Source: Glossina fuscipes (lineage: Eukaryota > Arthropoda > Insecta > Diptera > Glossinidae). Taken from it: a stretch of 64,000 bases of DNA. This document shows positions 33,855 to 44,000 of this stretch, one piece after another. A model generated the notes under the pieces. That model saw only the letters and a list, made by a program, of their open reading frames with translations. It was not told the DNA's origin and made no database searches. Position numbers and translations under genes: made by a program. The stretch is from assembly GCF_014805625.2 (NCBI RefSeq), contig NW_024003855.1, positions 814,956 to 878,955 on the forward strand, written 5' to 3'. How positions within the stretch are numbered: the stretch's first letter is position 1; each line of letters starts with the position of its first letter.

Positions 33855-36770
33855 TCAGTTTAAGTATGATATAGGTAAATCGCGCTTATTAAGCAATATT
33901 GCTTTAATGGACTTTAAAGAGTCCGTTAATGAGAATAGATGATAGACATCATTTAGGTTCTTGCAAACAACTCTGAGCGGGTTAAACAGTTCAAACTTAT
34001 GTGTGCATTGACTAAGCTTTATCAACATAAAGTGCCTAGAGAAACGGTTAGGGACATTAAAGCCTATCTCACGAAGTAATGCGGGCGAGTCAATTGCACC
34101 ATTTATTAATTTGATTAAGAAGGAAACCCCAAGAACAAATCTACGTTTCTCGAGTGACGGTAAGGATAACAGAAGCAACCTATTTTCATAGGGTGGAAGA
34201 GGGGAAATCGGGTCCCAACCCAAATTCCTAAGGGCAAACAGCAAGAATTGCTTTTGTATAGATTCAATTGAATCTACGTAGCACCTATATGAAGGAGACC
34301 ACACAACGGAGGCATACTCAAGTATAGGTCTAACCAAACACGTGTAAAGCCTTTTCGTAATATAAGGATCATCAAGCTCTTTGGACCACCTCTTTATAAA
34401 ACCAAGCGCGGACCTAGCTTTGCTTAACGAGGACTCAATATGCAAATTGAAACGTAACCTATAATCGAATAGAACGCCTAAATCAATGAACGAATCGACG
34501 TCTTCCAACCTGTGCGAATCAATGAAGTATTGGGTACTAAACGACTTCCTTCTTAAGAAAGAAAGCTTCTTACATTTATTTAGATTTAGTTTCAGAAGAT
34601 TGAGAGAGCACCATGCAACCAAATTGTTCAAATCACTTTGAACATGATGTGATTGCGATTCTACGCAAAAAGAAGAAAACAGTTTCACATCATCAATATA
34701 CATTAACATCTCACTGAATTTAATCACGGAGGGCAAATCATTGATGTATAAATTAAATAAAATAGGTCCCAAGTGGCTACCTTGAGGTACGCCAGAAGTC
34801 ACGGGGAATTCATCCGAGGTAATGAGGTTAAACAAAACCCTGAAAGATCTACCATACAGATAAGAGCTTAACCATTCCACTAAGAAGAGAGGAAAGCTAG
34901 AGATCTGGAGTTTAAATCTAAGAAGTCTATGATTAACCATATCAAACGCTTTGCTAAAGTCAGTGTAAATGACATCAGTGCGAGAACCAATAAAAAAAGC
35001 CTTGAAAACATGAGAAGTAAACTCCAACAGATAGGTCACCGTAGATCTTCCCTTTCGAAAACCATGCTGGAAAGGAGAAATATACAATTTCATGGAAAAG
35101 GCTATATGCTGAGCCACAATTCGCTCGAACAGTTTAGGTAAGACACTCAACTTGTCAATGCCTCTGTAGTTCTCTACAAGTTGCCTACTACCACTTTTAT
35201 GAATAGGAATAAGGAAAGAAGTCTTCCAACACAAAGGGAAAACACCTAAATTCAAAGACTTATTAAAAATCTTTGAGATAACGACGCAAAGCTCGCCAGC
35301 ACAAGATATAAGTACACATGAGGGGATCCCATCAGGTCCAGGCGAACAATTATATTTCAGAGAGCTCAATCCTTCAAAAACGTCATTTTCAGATATAACA
35401 AAGTTAGGAATTGAAATCGAATTAGAAATCGGATATGGATAATTTACCGATAAATCAAAATTGGCAGTTGAAAAGTTCTGTCGGAAGTATTCCGCAAAGA
35501 GATTTGAGGTTTCAAAATCATCCGCGGACTCGGAGCCATTAAAAGACACAAACGACGGATTTATGGAGATTTTTCTTTTGGAATTAACGAACTTGAAAAA
35601 GTATTTAGGGTTAGCAAACAAGGAGGATTTAACAAACTGAAGGTAACTGCAGTAGTATTGGCGGTTGAGGGAATTAAATTTATGCCTTGCAACAGAGTAA
35701 GCGAAATAGTCGAGAGAAGAACCGCTTTTCGAAAATTTTTTGAAAAGCTTGTTTTTCCTATTCTTGTAGTATTTAATTGTTTTATTAAACCACGGGGGAC
35801 CCTTGCTTCGAGGACGGGACTGCTTGATCGGAACGGATGCAGAAATAGCTTGATTTAATATATTGTAGAACGACGACAGTAAGCTATCAATGCTTCCCTC
35901 TGAGAAATCGAGCACAAAATGAGAAAGATGTGATTTTAGTATGGAAACATTGATTTTATGGAAATTATAAAGTTGATATGAAAAATTTGAATTTTGAACG
36001 TTATAGAAGTTCAACGAACCAACATACTTGTAATGAAAGGAAACACCCAATGCTGGATGATATGGATCCTCAGGTAAACTAAACGGAAGACAACGATTAA
36101 CGCAAACCTCAGGAAAATTTGCAAAGCAGAGATCAAGAAATCTCCCATTACAATTAGGGGTACCATTGTATTGAACTAAATTATTATCAACTAATTCATT
36201 GAAGAACACAACGGTTTTATCAGATGTTGAGGAAGGGATCAAATAGCCAGAACTATCACTGTAAAACCAATTGACTTGAGGCAAATTGAAGTCACCCAAC
36301 GCAAGGACTATATCGGTAGGTTTAGATTGCTTGGCCACTTCACAAATGAGGGCGGCCTGTTTCTTATATACTGAGATATCCGAATTTGGGGGAATATGGG
36401 AGCAGGTCACATATAAGTGTTTCTTAGGAAATTTCACTCGAATGGCGATAAATTCAACATCGGGAGTAGTTGGAAATTCCAACGAATAGGTGGGGAGTGC
36501 CGTAGAAATAGCAATTAAAACACCACCACCATTGCGATACAAACGATCATTTCTGAAAACTTGAAACGAATTATGGAAAAGTTCCGACGAATGTAGATCC
36601 GGCTTCAACCATATTTCAGTGAAGACCAGACAGGAAAACTCCGTGCTCACTGAATTTAGGAAAGTAGAACGAATTTTTGAATTTAGGCCCCTAACATTTT
36701 GATAAATGAGAGAAAATGAGGCTGAAGAAATATTTAGTTTTTTGAAGGGGAAAGAGCTACTGCATTCGCA
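33855..36770 (-). CDS. CR1-like LINE ORF2: endonuclease-reverse transcriptase
   Basis: An open frame of 971 codons. Endonuclease: LIYQNVRGLNSKI, LVFTEIWL (catalytic Glu), LALGDFNLPQVNW (Asp, Asn) and DPYHPALGVSF (His block). RT: NCSPGPDGIPSCVL, NYRGIDKLSVLPKLFE, FQHGFRKGRSTVTYLLEF, YTDFSKAFDMVNHRLL, SGVPQGSHLGPILFNLYIND, MYIDDVKLFSSF (YIDD box), then RSALGFIKRWSKELDDPYIT and a C-terminal domain without RNase H. The enzyme would nick target DNA and copy the element RNA in the nucleus. No ATG occurs in this frame until deep in the RT (HIAFSMKLY). The frame overlaps ORF1 by 37 bases in the -1 register, so I give the full open frame; the true N-terminus is uncertain. A GTG at 36650 is not a credible eukaryotic start. 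Confidence 0.9.
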   Translation of the reverse strand, partial: CECSSSFPFKKLNISSASFSLIYQNVRGLNSKIRSTFLNSVSTEFSCLVFTEIWLKPDLHSSELFHNSFQVFRNDRLYRNGGGVLIAISTALPTYSLEFPTTPDVEFIAIRVKFPKKHLYVTCSHIPPNSDISVYKKQAALICEVAKQSKPTDIVLALGDFNLPQVNWFYSDSSGYLIPSSTSDKTVVFFNELVDNNLVQYNGTPNCNGRFLDLCFANFPEVCVNRCLPFSLPEDPYHPALGVSFHYKYVGSLNFYNVQNSNFSYQLYNFHKINVSILKSHLSHFVLDFSEGSIDSLLSSFYNILNQAISASVPIKQSRPRSKGPPWFNKTIKYYKNRKNKLFKKFSKSGSSLDYFAYSVARHKFNSLNRQYYCSYLQFVKSSLFANPKYFFKFVNSKRKISINPSFVSFNGSESADDFETSNLFAEYFRQNFSTANFDLSVNYPYPISNSISIPNFVISENDVFEGLSSLKYNCSPGPDGIPSCVLISCAGELCVVISKIFNKSLNLGVFPLCWKTSFLIPIHKSGSRQLVENYRGIDKLSVLPKLFERIVAQHIAFSMKLYISPFQHGFRKGRSTVTYLLEFTSHVFKAFFIGSRTDVIYTDFSKAFDMVNHRLLRFKLQISSFPLFLVEWLSSYLYGRSFRVLFNLITSDEFPVTSGVPQGSHLGPILFNLYINDLPSVIKFSEMLMYIDDVKLFSSFCVESQSHHVQSDLNNLVAWCSLNLLKLNLNKCKKLSFLRRKSFSTQYFIDSHRLEDVDSFIDLGVLFDYRLRFNLHIESSLSKARSALGFIKRWSKELDDPYITKRLYTCLVRPILEYASVVWSPSYRCYVDSIESIQKQFLLFALRNLGWDPISPLPPYENRLLLLSLPSLEKRRFVLGVSFLIKLINGAIDSPALLREIGFNVPNRFSRHFMLIKLSQCTHKFELFNPLRVVCKNLNDVYHLFSLTDSLKSIKAILLNKRDLPISYLN

Positions 36771-37801
36771 TTACGGGGTCGGTCCCGAGGGATAAATTCC
36801 TTAATTAAGGATCCAACCGGCCACAAAGGTTTATTTAAAATCAAATCCATATTTTCGGTCGGAACTAGAATTTTAAAAGATGAGATAGCTCTAGATTGAG
36901 GACCCAGTGTGAAAATACTAACGCGCTTTAAATTAACAGAAGGGGCTTTCGCTGCCAGATAACCCTTTATGTTTTCAACAGATGTATCTGGTGCCAGTCT
37001 TGACACAAATATTGCCTTTCTGGGAGGAACTGCCTTCAAGCATATGTCATCAGTACTGGAAGCAGCAGGGTTAACGGATGGGGAGTTATGAGTTGGGGAA
37101 AATATAGAGGGGGTAACCACACTTGCACGAGCAGCTTGTGCGACCTGCTCAGTTTGGCGACCAGCATTTACACTCGAACAGCGAGGAGGAGAGGACGATT
37201 TACTATTACCCTTATTAGTTTTGGGCGATGACGCCTGAGAAGATTGAGTGACATCTATGGGAGGAGATACCCTTGCCACTTCAGCATAGCTCAAGCCAGA
37301 AGGACTTCTCGGCCTATTTGTAACATTTATGTTACCAACCAACTCAGCCGTAGCAGAAACACTAACATTATTTGTAGCCTTTAGGGAATCGCTAACTTGC
37401 ATCAACGAAACGGACTTAGGAGGTGACGAACCACACGCTACGCTACGCGTTGAGACTTTGTTAGCTGGAGAGGAAGATGACTGCACAATATACCGACATT
37501 CATCAAACCTAGTCTTGATTAATTCAAACTTCTCCCACAAAGAGCCGAGATTTTTGCTGAAATCTGAGAAACAATTTCTCGTCTCCGTGAAGAGTTTGTA
37601 GAAATCAATGTCCCGCTTTCTACAGTCAGGACATGACCATAGTAAACCTTTAGAAGGGTCAAGGACTGCATCAGCAGCACGGCCGGTAATACCAGCACAC
37701 TTTGCATGTCCAAAACGATCACACAACCAACAAGAAATGAATCGTTCAGATTCAGGGCCGGTTTTCGCACGACATGGAGTAAATAAACAGTCTATGTCCA
37801 T
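36734..37801 (-). CDS. CR1-like LINE ORF1: PHD-finger RNA-binding protein
   Basis: 355 codons from the ATG giving MDIDCLFTPC. An upstream in-frame ATG at 37870 would add 23 Phe/Ser-rich residues coded by T runs, which look like leader. Residues 5-60 hold a complete C4HC3 PHD-type zinc finger (Cys 5, 10, 24, 27; His 32; Cys 35, 57, 60). A Ser/Pro-rich low-complexity middle follows. From about residue 265, KAIFVSRLAPDTSVENIKGY to GSLIKEFIPRDRP looks like an RRM-type fold. Such ORF1 proteins are thought to bind element RNA. The last codons are TCA AAA AAC TAA, which also form a frameshift-type heptamer. The plus-strand sibling has lost one zinc ligand; this copy has all eight. Confidence 0.85.
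   Translation of the reverse strand: MDIDCLFTPCRAKTGPESERFISCWLCDRFGHAKCAGITGRAADAVLDPSKGLLWSCPDCRKRDIDFYKLFTETRNCFSDFSKNLGSLWEKFELIKTRFDECRYIVQSSSSPANKVSTRSVACGSSPPKSVSLMQVSDSLKATNNVSVSATAELVGNINVTNRPRSPSGLSYAEVARVSPPIDVTQSSQASSPKTNKGNSKSSSPPRCSSVNAGRQTEQVAQAARASVVTPSIFSPTHNSPSVNPAASSTDDICLKAVPPRKAIFVSRLAPDTSVENIKGYLAAKAPSVNLKRVSIFTLGPQSRAISSFKILVPTENMDLILNKPLWPVGSLIKEFIPRDRPRNANAVALSPSKN
36737..36743 (-). promoter_or_regulatory. Candidate -1 ribosomal frameshift heptamer A_AAA_AAC
   Basis: On the coding strand the end of ORF1 is TCA AAA AAC TAA. The seven bases A AAA AAC are in the correct phase for a canonical X_XXY_YYZ slip site, immediately before the stop. Slipping back by one base continues as AAA AAA CTA AAT, which is exactly the ORF2 frame. 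Established knowledge: this heptamer works in several retroviruses and other elements, usually helped by a downstream RNA structure. Only a weak short stem is visible downstream, around TTAGGGGCCTAA, so function is inferred. Confidence 0.5.
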
Positions 37802-37870
37802 TGAAAACAAAAAAAAGTAGCTTATGAAGGAAAAAAAAGAAAAACAAAAAAAAAAAATGTTTTTTTTCAC

Positions 37871-38260
37871 GGCACAAATTTTCAGGAAAATTAAAGCAAA
37901 TTAAATGACATCAACGCTCAAAAACAATTCGATCAATATAAATTACAATTAAAATTCGATTAATAGTGCCTTTTACAATTATTTAAGTTTTATAACGAAC
38001 TCAGCTAACACTGAATCGTACTACTACTAATATCATCTACATACGTAATCAACATTAGCAGTAAGTAGTTTTTTGTTGAATATGTAATACATAGAAACTC
38101 AACAGTATTAACCAGAATAAATATTGTAATCTAGCTGAACAGCCGTTGAGCGGAAAAAGAAAATCATTTTTTCTTGTTTCAATCAAACAGGGCCGTAAGT
38201 GACGCAGTTGACGGAACGGTGTATGGGTTTGTGTAGTGAAAAAAAAGACCAACCAAAAAT
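37871..38260. other. No gene; possible 5' leader or flank of the CR1-like element
   Basis: AT-rich. The segment 38040-38190 resembles 47820-47970 (see repeat entries). Otherwise nothing identifiable. Confidence 0.4.
38040..38190 (+). repeat. Dispersed repeat shared with 47820-47970
   Basis: Both copies share GTAATCAACATTA, then CAGAATAAATATKGTAATCTA and a GAAAATMATT...TTTCAATCAAA block in the same order and orientation. The second copy lies just downstream of an errantivirus env remnant, so this may be LTR sequence. That is an inference. Confidence 0.5.
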
Positions 38261-38390
38261 GTCATAAAAATGTATGGCGGCAAAAGTGACAAAAATTTAA
38301 TAAAAGTTTATGACGGCATATTTTAGATAAAAGTGACAAAATTGTAATAAAAATCTACGCCGGCATGTCATAGATAGAAGTGACAATTTC
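38261..38390 (+). repeat. Minisatellite, unit about 47-48 bases, under three copies
   Basis: AAAGTGACAAAAATTTAATA with a GACGGCAT/GCCGGCAT block recurs at about 38283, 38330 and, partially, 38377. A diverged half-unit precedes it. Confidence 0.7.
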
Positions 38391-39509
38391 CGGAGTATAA
38401 GTGTATCCATCAAAAGCACATTGCAAAAGGAGACAAAATTGCAAGCGCACCCAATAACTGATGCTTTTTAATGCTTTGAAGTCTACCATTACCTTCAATA
38501 TAGCCGCACGTTTTCTGAAAGGAAATCGTTGAGTCTGCAATCAGCAATACAGTAGCATACAACTGCTTCTATCATATGGGCGTCTGAAAATCAAATCGAA
38601 TATTACTACATTTTCTGTATATATATGTATTAAAAAAACGAAATATAAAAAATATTAAAAAGAGAAGACGAAAAAAACAAACGCATTTATTTTAGCTGCA
38701 GTCCCACTATAAATGAAAAAAGGTGATAGTAATAATAATAAGAAAAAAAAACGGCCTTTTCTTCTTAAGGTTTAAAAGAGATAATCATCTTCAAAATAAT
38801 ATCCATGCTTAACTTAATAGTAACTCAAGTAGCGAAAAGATGGCGTCAGACGTTTTTAATTAAGGTCTCCTATAACTTGACGTGAAAAAGTTTTAGTTCA
38901 CCTCAGGGAAGCCGAAGGAACTACTCATGCCAAAATTTTATTAAGAGCCATAAGAAGAGGAAAGAGGATAGTGAAGTTCTGAATATGTACGGAACGCCTT
39001 TACTTTAGGACCAAATAAAACAAAATCTAATTTTACATTACTCTGATAAGAGGATAGAAAGCTCTCTGATCAGGGATTTGCATAACCTTAACCAACTTAT
39101 GTAATAATATATTAATTCATGAAACCGATCCAGGTGTTGCTAAGGTAAAAAAAGAAATTTTGCCGAAATATGCTTAAATACCATCCTTACAGGCTCAAGG
39201 AAGCTTTAAGCATCGACAATTAGAGTCACGAAACCTGATTCATTAGCCGCAACACTGGCCCTTGCGTCAAGGAACAAAATATATTTTATCAAAAAAAACA
39301 CACATTCAAACCCAATCATAGGGACCATGATAACCACATGTTTATATACCAATCTTATTATAACTATAATTTTAAATCACTAAAAATATCATTAGCTCAA
39401 AGCAGTCAGTCGTATATTCAAAATTTTACCCTACCATGCATCAAATTAATCAGCCTTATAGGAATTTGAATCACAACCAGATTTCAAGGCACTATAAATT
39501 CTTTAATAA
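38391..39509. other. No recognisable gene
   Basis: AT-rich with poly-A runs; nothing assignable. Confidence 0.45.
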
Positions 39510-40690
39510 GAGTTTCGCCTCAAACAGTGGCGAAGCAACGGACACCGGTGCTCGTTTCGGCACCTTCAGTGACAAATTTCGTCGGAGGAATTCAGCAAAA
39601 AAAATGATAGATACGTGCGAGGAATGTATGGACATTTTTCTTTTGGACTTGACAAACTTAAAAAAATATTTAGGATTAACAAGCCGTGAGGATTTTATCA
39701 ACTGAAGGTATCTGCAACAAGGTTGGTGGATGAGGTAATTAAATCTATGTCTTGCAGCAGAATAAGCGAAATAAGAAGAACTACTTTCACAAATTTTTTG
39801 GAAAGTTCGTTTTTCCTATTTTTATAATATTTTATACTCTAATACTTTAAAGGCGAGGTTGCTTGATCGGTATGGAAAGAGAAATTGCTAGGTTTAATAC
39901 ATTATCGAACTATGATAGTAGGGTTTTGATATTCTCTGCAAAAAAATCGAACATAATGGATGGAAGATAAGATTTGACCAGTAAGATCATAATGTTATTT
40001 GAGGAAGTTGGGTTTGACACATTACAATGGTTCAATAGACCATCATTCTTGTAAAGAAAGAAAATGCTAATTGCTGGATGATACGGATTTTCAGGCAAAC
40101 TAAAAGTGGACATTAGCATAGTGGAAAAGCAGCCTGCCATTGCAGTTAGAAGTATTGAAGTACATTACGATCAAATAATTCATTGACAAACAGAATACCT
40201 CTATCAGATGCTGAAGTTGAAGTGGAAATTATCCAGACAGAATTATCACTATAACGCCAAGTGACTTGTGGAAAATTGAAGTCCCCCAACGTTACGACTA
40301 TATCAGCTAGCTTAGACTCTTCAGCCATGCCACAAACGAAGGCAGTGTGTTTCTTACAAATAGGGATGTCTGTATTTGGGGGAATATAGGAGCAACTTTT
40401 TACTGCCAATTTTCACCCGAATGGCAATAAATTCAACGTCAGTAGGAGTAGGAAATTTAAATGAATAGAAGCAGATAAGGTAATTAAAACGTCACCATCA
40501 ACGCGATCCAATCGATTCTTTCTGCAAATCTGCAAAGAATTGTGAAAAGTTCCAATGAATGTAAATCGGGCTTTAACCAGGTTTCAGTGAAGGCCAAACA
40601 AAAAAACTCCGTGCGCACTGACATGGGAAAGTACAGCAAATTTTTGAGTTTAGGCCCCTAACATTTTGTAAATGGAATTTGGATAACCGT
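39510..40690 (-). pseudogene. CR1-like LINE fragment (endonuclease to RT linker)
   Basis: Minus-strand pieces, right to left. QNVRGLNSKI lies near 40660. SYIPPNTDIPICKKHTAF and VVTLGDFNFPQVTWRYSD lie in the 40409-40146 frame. FSLPENPYHPAISIFF is at about 40110, and LVNPKYFFKFVKSKRKMSIH in the 39701-39492 frame. It stops at both ends inside ORF2. ORF1, the RT core and the tail are missing. Frame breaks and deletions are common, so it is old. Confidence 0.8.
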
Positions 40691-41219
40691 TTTTAAATTT
40701 TCTAAAAGCCATTGAATGACTTGAATTTGCAAGAATTATTAGAAGAATGGAATATAAGATCAATAATAATTCTAGCAACAATATTTAGAAACGAGTACAG
40801 AAAAATACTATCTAATAAATTGAACACTATATTTACGGACGTTGAAACATTCTTCATAGCATAATAAACATATTGAAAACACTTCTCACGCATTAAACAA
40901 TCCCAACATCACATAAACTGATGAACAAGAAGAACTTATCAGGGAATATAACGAGAGCAATAATCATCCCGGAATAATCGAAATTGTTATCCACTTCAAT
41001 AGAAATGTAAAATAGTACTAAGATAACTCAAAGTATTAATATAACACATTTTAAAACGAGATGGACTGATTATCATTCGTCAATATTGATTGGCCTCTTT
41101 ATTAAGGTATTATTCTTAGCTAGCACAAAAAATATACTGTATTTTGTAATGATAAACTACAGATCGTATATTTTTAAAATGCTGTTTGAGGCTGTTTATA
41201 ACTTCTGAGCTATTAGTGT
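40691..41219. other. No recognisable gene
   Basis: AT-rich sequence between two minus-strand retroelement remnants. Confidence 0.45.
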
Positions 41220-41770
41220 CGAAGCTAGGAGCTAAGAGTTCACCTGGTAAACGTAAATTTCAACCATATACCATTTTGGCGAGTGTTGCGGAAGTATCTC
41301 CTTTGAAAGTAGATCGGAGACGCAGAAGTATTAAATAAAGATCGTCAAACCATTTCATTGTGTTGCTTTTAGTCATTTTGGCTGCTTTGAACTGTCTATG
41401 AAACCGTTAAACTATGCCATCTTATGACAACCAAGTAACTCGATGAAATACTTACTTGTAAATTGTGGTCCTTGCCCAATAGTTATTTTCTCACCCCCGA
41501 TTCTGATATATAATTATTAGAAAAGGTTAATGCGATTGCATTAGCACTAATATCTTTTAGAGCGTATGTTTCTGGCCAGCGCGAAAATCAATATATTTCT
41601 GTCAATATTGGTCGACGGCCTTATGATGGTGATGAAAGTTCAATCAGACCCATATAGACAAGTTTAAACCTGCCTTTGGGAATAGGAATCTGTAAAAGCT
41701 GAGATTTGGTATGTCTGCGAATCTCTGATTTCTGGTACTGTGTACATTGGTTGGACCAGACAGTGAGTCA
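41220..41770 (-). pseudogene. Ty3/gypsy-type integrase remnant
   Basis: On the minus strand, VWSNQCTQYQKSEIRRHTKS and QLLQIPIPKGRFKLVYMGLI fit the zinc-linker and first part of a Ty3/gypsy integrase core. After frame changes ETYALKDISANAIALTF follows. Further on, IELLGCHKMA, and then MVYG and LRLPGELLAPSF, fit the end of the core and the segment where host-independent sequence continues. Catalytic residues are largely lost. With the RT remnant at 43431-44000 it suggests one old minus-strand element, RT upstream and integrase downstream. Confidence 0.6.
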
Positions 41771-43430
41771 TATCTGGTCAGTAATGTCTGGTCGCAATAA
41801 GTCATTGTAGTTTTTCGAACTCTATTCCTCTTAAAGCCGATAGGACATAAGGTTTCGACAATTTTCCAGAAATTTCACAAATAATTTTAAAGATTAGTAC
41901 TGGAACTTTGAAAAGTTTCATATTGTTGGTTTATTTATTAAATAAACGCCGTAGCTTGTAACATCTAACATTCGTTCCGTTTTTTCACAAACTCAACTCT
42001 ATAGGATTACAGAGGTTAGCGTTAGTAAGTTCATCGACCAAAAATTACGACTAGCAAAATTATGGGAAGCCCGAAGAGCATGGACTGAAAACGCAAAATT
42101 AAGGAAAGAAAAATAAGATGGCCAAGATGGTGGGAGAAGGGCTGGAGAAGACGAAGGTTTTGCTGGTATGAAGTGATCGCGAATAACTTTGTGATTGTTT
42201 CTCTAGTATGAGGGGAGTGGAAGTTGAGAATAAAAGCAAATGTAATTAAAATGATAAATTATTTTAAAGCAAGAACAATTTGGAGAAGAAGATTTATGAA
42301 TTTATATGCTTATGTAGCTATAGGGAATGTATTTTTATATTGTTATTAGTAAAAGTATATTTTTTCACAGAAAGTCATTGCAGAAAGAAGAAGAAAATAA
42401 TTAAGTTAATATACATATAAATAAAAATATAAACAATACGTTTTTACTTAAACGCATGCAAGCAAATTACATAATTCGTGTATGTGTTTAAACGTTAATA
42501 TATTAACAATTTAATATTTCACGAACGTAAAGGTCATTAATGTACTGTAAAGCATACTATATAATCACCCTGCAACCTAATGATTCTAAAATTTATAAGT
42601 AATTCAAGGACGTCTACTTTTGTGTGCTACAAACATATCAGCAGTATCAACATAATCCATCAATATAGTTTTCAATAATATCATGACTAGCAGCTGTACC
42701 TACACTTTTCTGGAGCATTATCAGCGCCCTTACCCGCTTAGTACAACGTCGTCATTACTCTAGCTTCATCATAATAAGTATTCATAACGTAACACAAATT
42801 GTGATGTAAATGTATCTACTTTACTTACTCTTGTTATTGACTTTAAATAAGAATTTTCTTATTCATATTAATATATTTTTAATTCTTTGATAAATGCCGC
42901 GTTAAATTTTTTTTTATGAGAGGGGAGTAGCTTACGGACCCGACATTGAAAATTGTATGCCGCTGGAGACCGTAGATAGAGTAGGATGAAGAATGACCCA
43001 GAGTGCAGCGCCTGTTCGCTAAGTAGGTTTGGTCTTTCCGTTGGGCCATATACGAATATTGTAACCGTCTGTGGAGTGTCCGTGGGACAAAAATTGGAAG
43101 CACCCATGCTTCTTAAACTAGCTAGCTCCACAATGACATGTGTGTCCGTCTCTTATAGCCTTCAATCCTCTTAAAATGGCACCTACGTGGGGACCTAAAA
43201 GTAATAAAGTTCATACTTCTATATTTAGACAAATAGTTGAATTTAACAGACCCTTTCGCGTTGCAAATTCGTCACCGATCTGTTGTTCACGATAGGGAAT
43301 ATTGAAATTTAAATCTATTCATCTCAGCGCATTACTTTTGAATACTCGCGAAAGAGTATTTATCACTACGTTAATTTCGCTACGTACTAACATATACTGC
43401 TAAAAGTTAACGATCGTGCCATATTTAGTT
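41771..43430. other. No confirmed gene between RT and integrase remnants
   Basis: RNase H should lie here if the flanking remnants are one element, but I could not find it. The segment near 42000-42060 resembles 15490-15550 (GTAAGTTCATCGACC, TTACGACTAGCA). The segment 43060-43195 resembles 20735-20870. These may be secondary insertions. Confidence 0.4.
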
Positions 43431-44000
43431 TCAGACGGACACCAGATCGGCCTCATTGTTAAAATGATTTAATAAAACCTTTGAGGCAAATGCATCTTCA
43501 ACATGCTCACAAGAGTTGATAATGTTGTGAATCAGTCCGTTATACTCTGCTAAATTAGGTTTGTATCTACAGTAGTAATTAATCATTCCCCCAAATTTTT
43601 GTGCCTGTTTAATGGATTTGGGATTTTCCAAGTCCTCAATGGCAGAATGGTTCTTATATTGGAAGGGTAGAATACCTTCTCTTGAGATCTTGTGTCCAAG
43701 AAAATCGAGATTTGTTCCTCCAAAAACGCACTTACGCGGTTGAACATTTAAACCGTACTCGCTGAGCCGGTCGAATACCAGTTTTAAATATGTTAGATGT
43801 TCTGACTCAGATTTACTGGCAACCAAGACGTTGACAATGTACGCAAATGTAAAAACTATGTGCTGCGTTCTGCAGTCAAACATGCCAAATGGTGTCACTA
43901 CGGCTGTTTTATAAATGTCATCCTCACCCATAGGCACTTGATAATGTGTATTTCCTGTATCTAGTTTTGAAAAAATGCTACTGTTCCTAACCACACACAT
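43431..44000 (-). pseudogene. Ty3/gypsy-type reverse-transcriptase remnant
   Basis: A 189-codon minus frame reads FSKLDTGNTHYQVPM (first catalytic-Asp block) and then KTAVVTPFGMFDCRTQ. After an internal deletion of about 25 residues come NVLVASKSESEHLTYLKLVF, RKCVFGGTNLDFLGHKISRE and KFGGMINYYCRYKPNLAEYN. The second catalytic box, normally Y-x-D-D before LVAS, is changed to IVNV. The frame is open by chance or recent decay, but the enzyme cannot be active. Confidence 0.8.

Larger units (their letters stand above)
33547..37870 (-). mobile_element. Nearly intact CR1-like LINE with two open ORFs
   Basis: A minus-strand element with ORF1 (36734-37801), ORF2 (33855-36770), a 3' UTR and a tail that reads GGAATAAATAAATAAAT on its own strand (33547-33568). 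The clade call rests on the PHD finger in ORF1, the NYRGIDKLSVLPKLFE RT block and the endonuclease type; insect CR1-like elements share these. Several decayed relatives lie in the same window. The 5' end is not sharply defined: an A-rich (sense T-rich) stretch precedes ORF1, and no target-site duplication was found. With both frames open over 4 kb, this is the youngest CR1-like copy here. Confidence 0.85.

Noticed and set aside
36650..36652. GTG as the start of CR1-like ORF2
   Set aside because: GTG is not a normal eukaryotic start, and the endonuclease homology (LIYQNVRGLNSKI) extends upstream of it.
37329..37601. 90-codon plus frame over the CR1-like ORF1
   Set aside because: Antisense shadow of ORF1.
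39436..39705. 89-codon plus frame
   Set aside because: Antisense to the minus-strand CR1-like remnant, whose motifs are clear on the other strand.
42986..43174. 62-codon plus frame and overlapping minus frames
   Set aside because: They overlap a dispersed repeat also found at 20735-20870, where the frame is not conserved.
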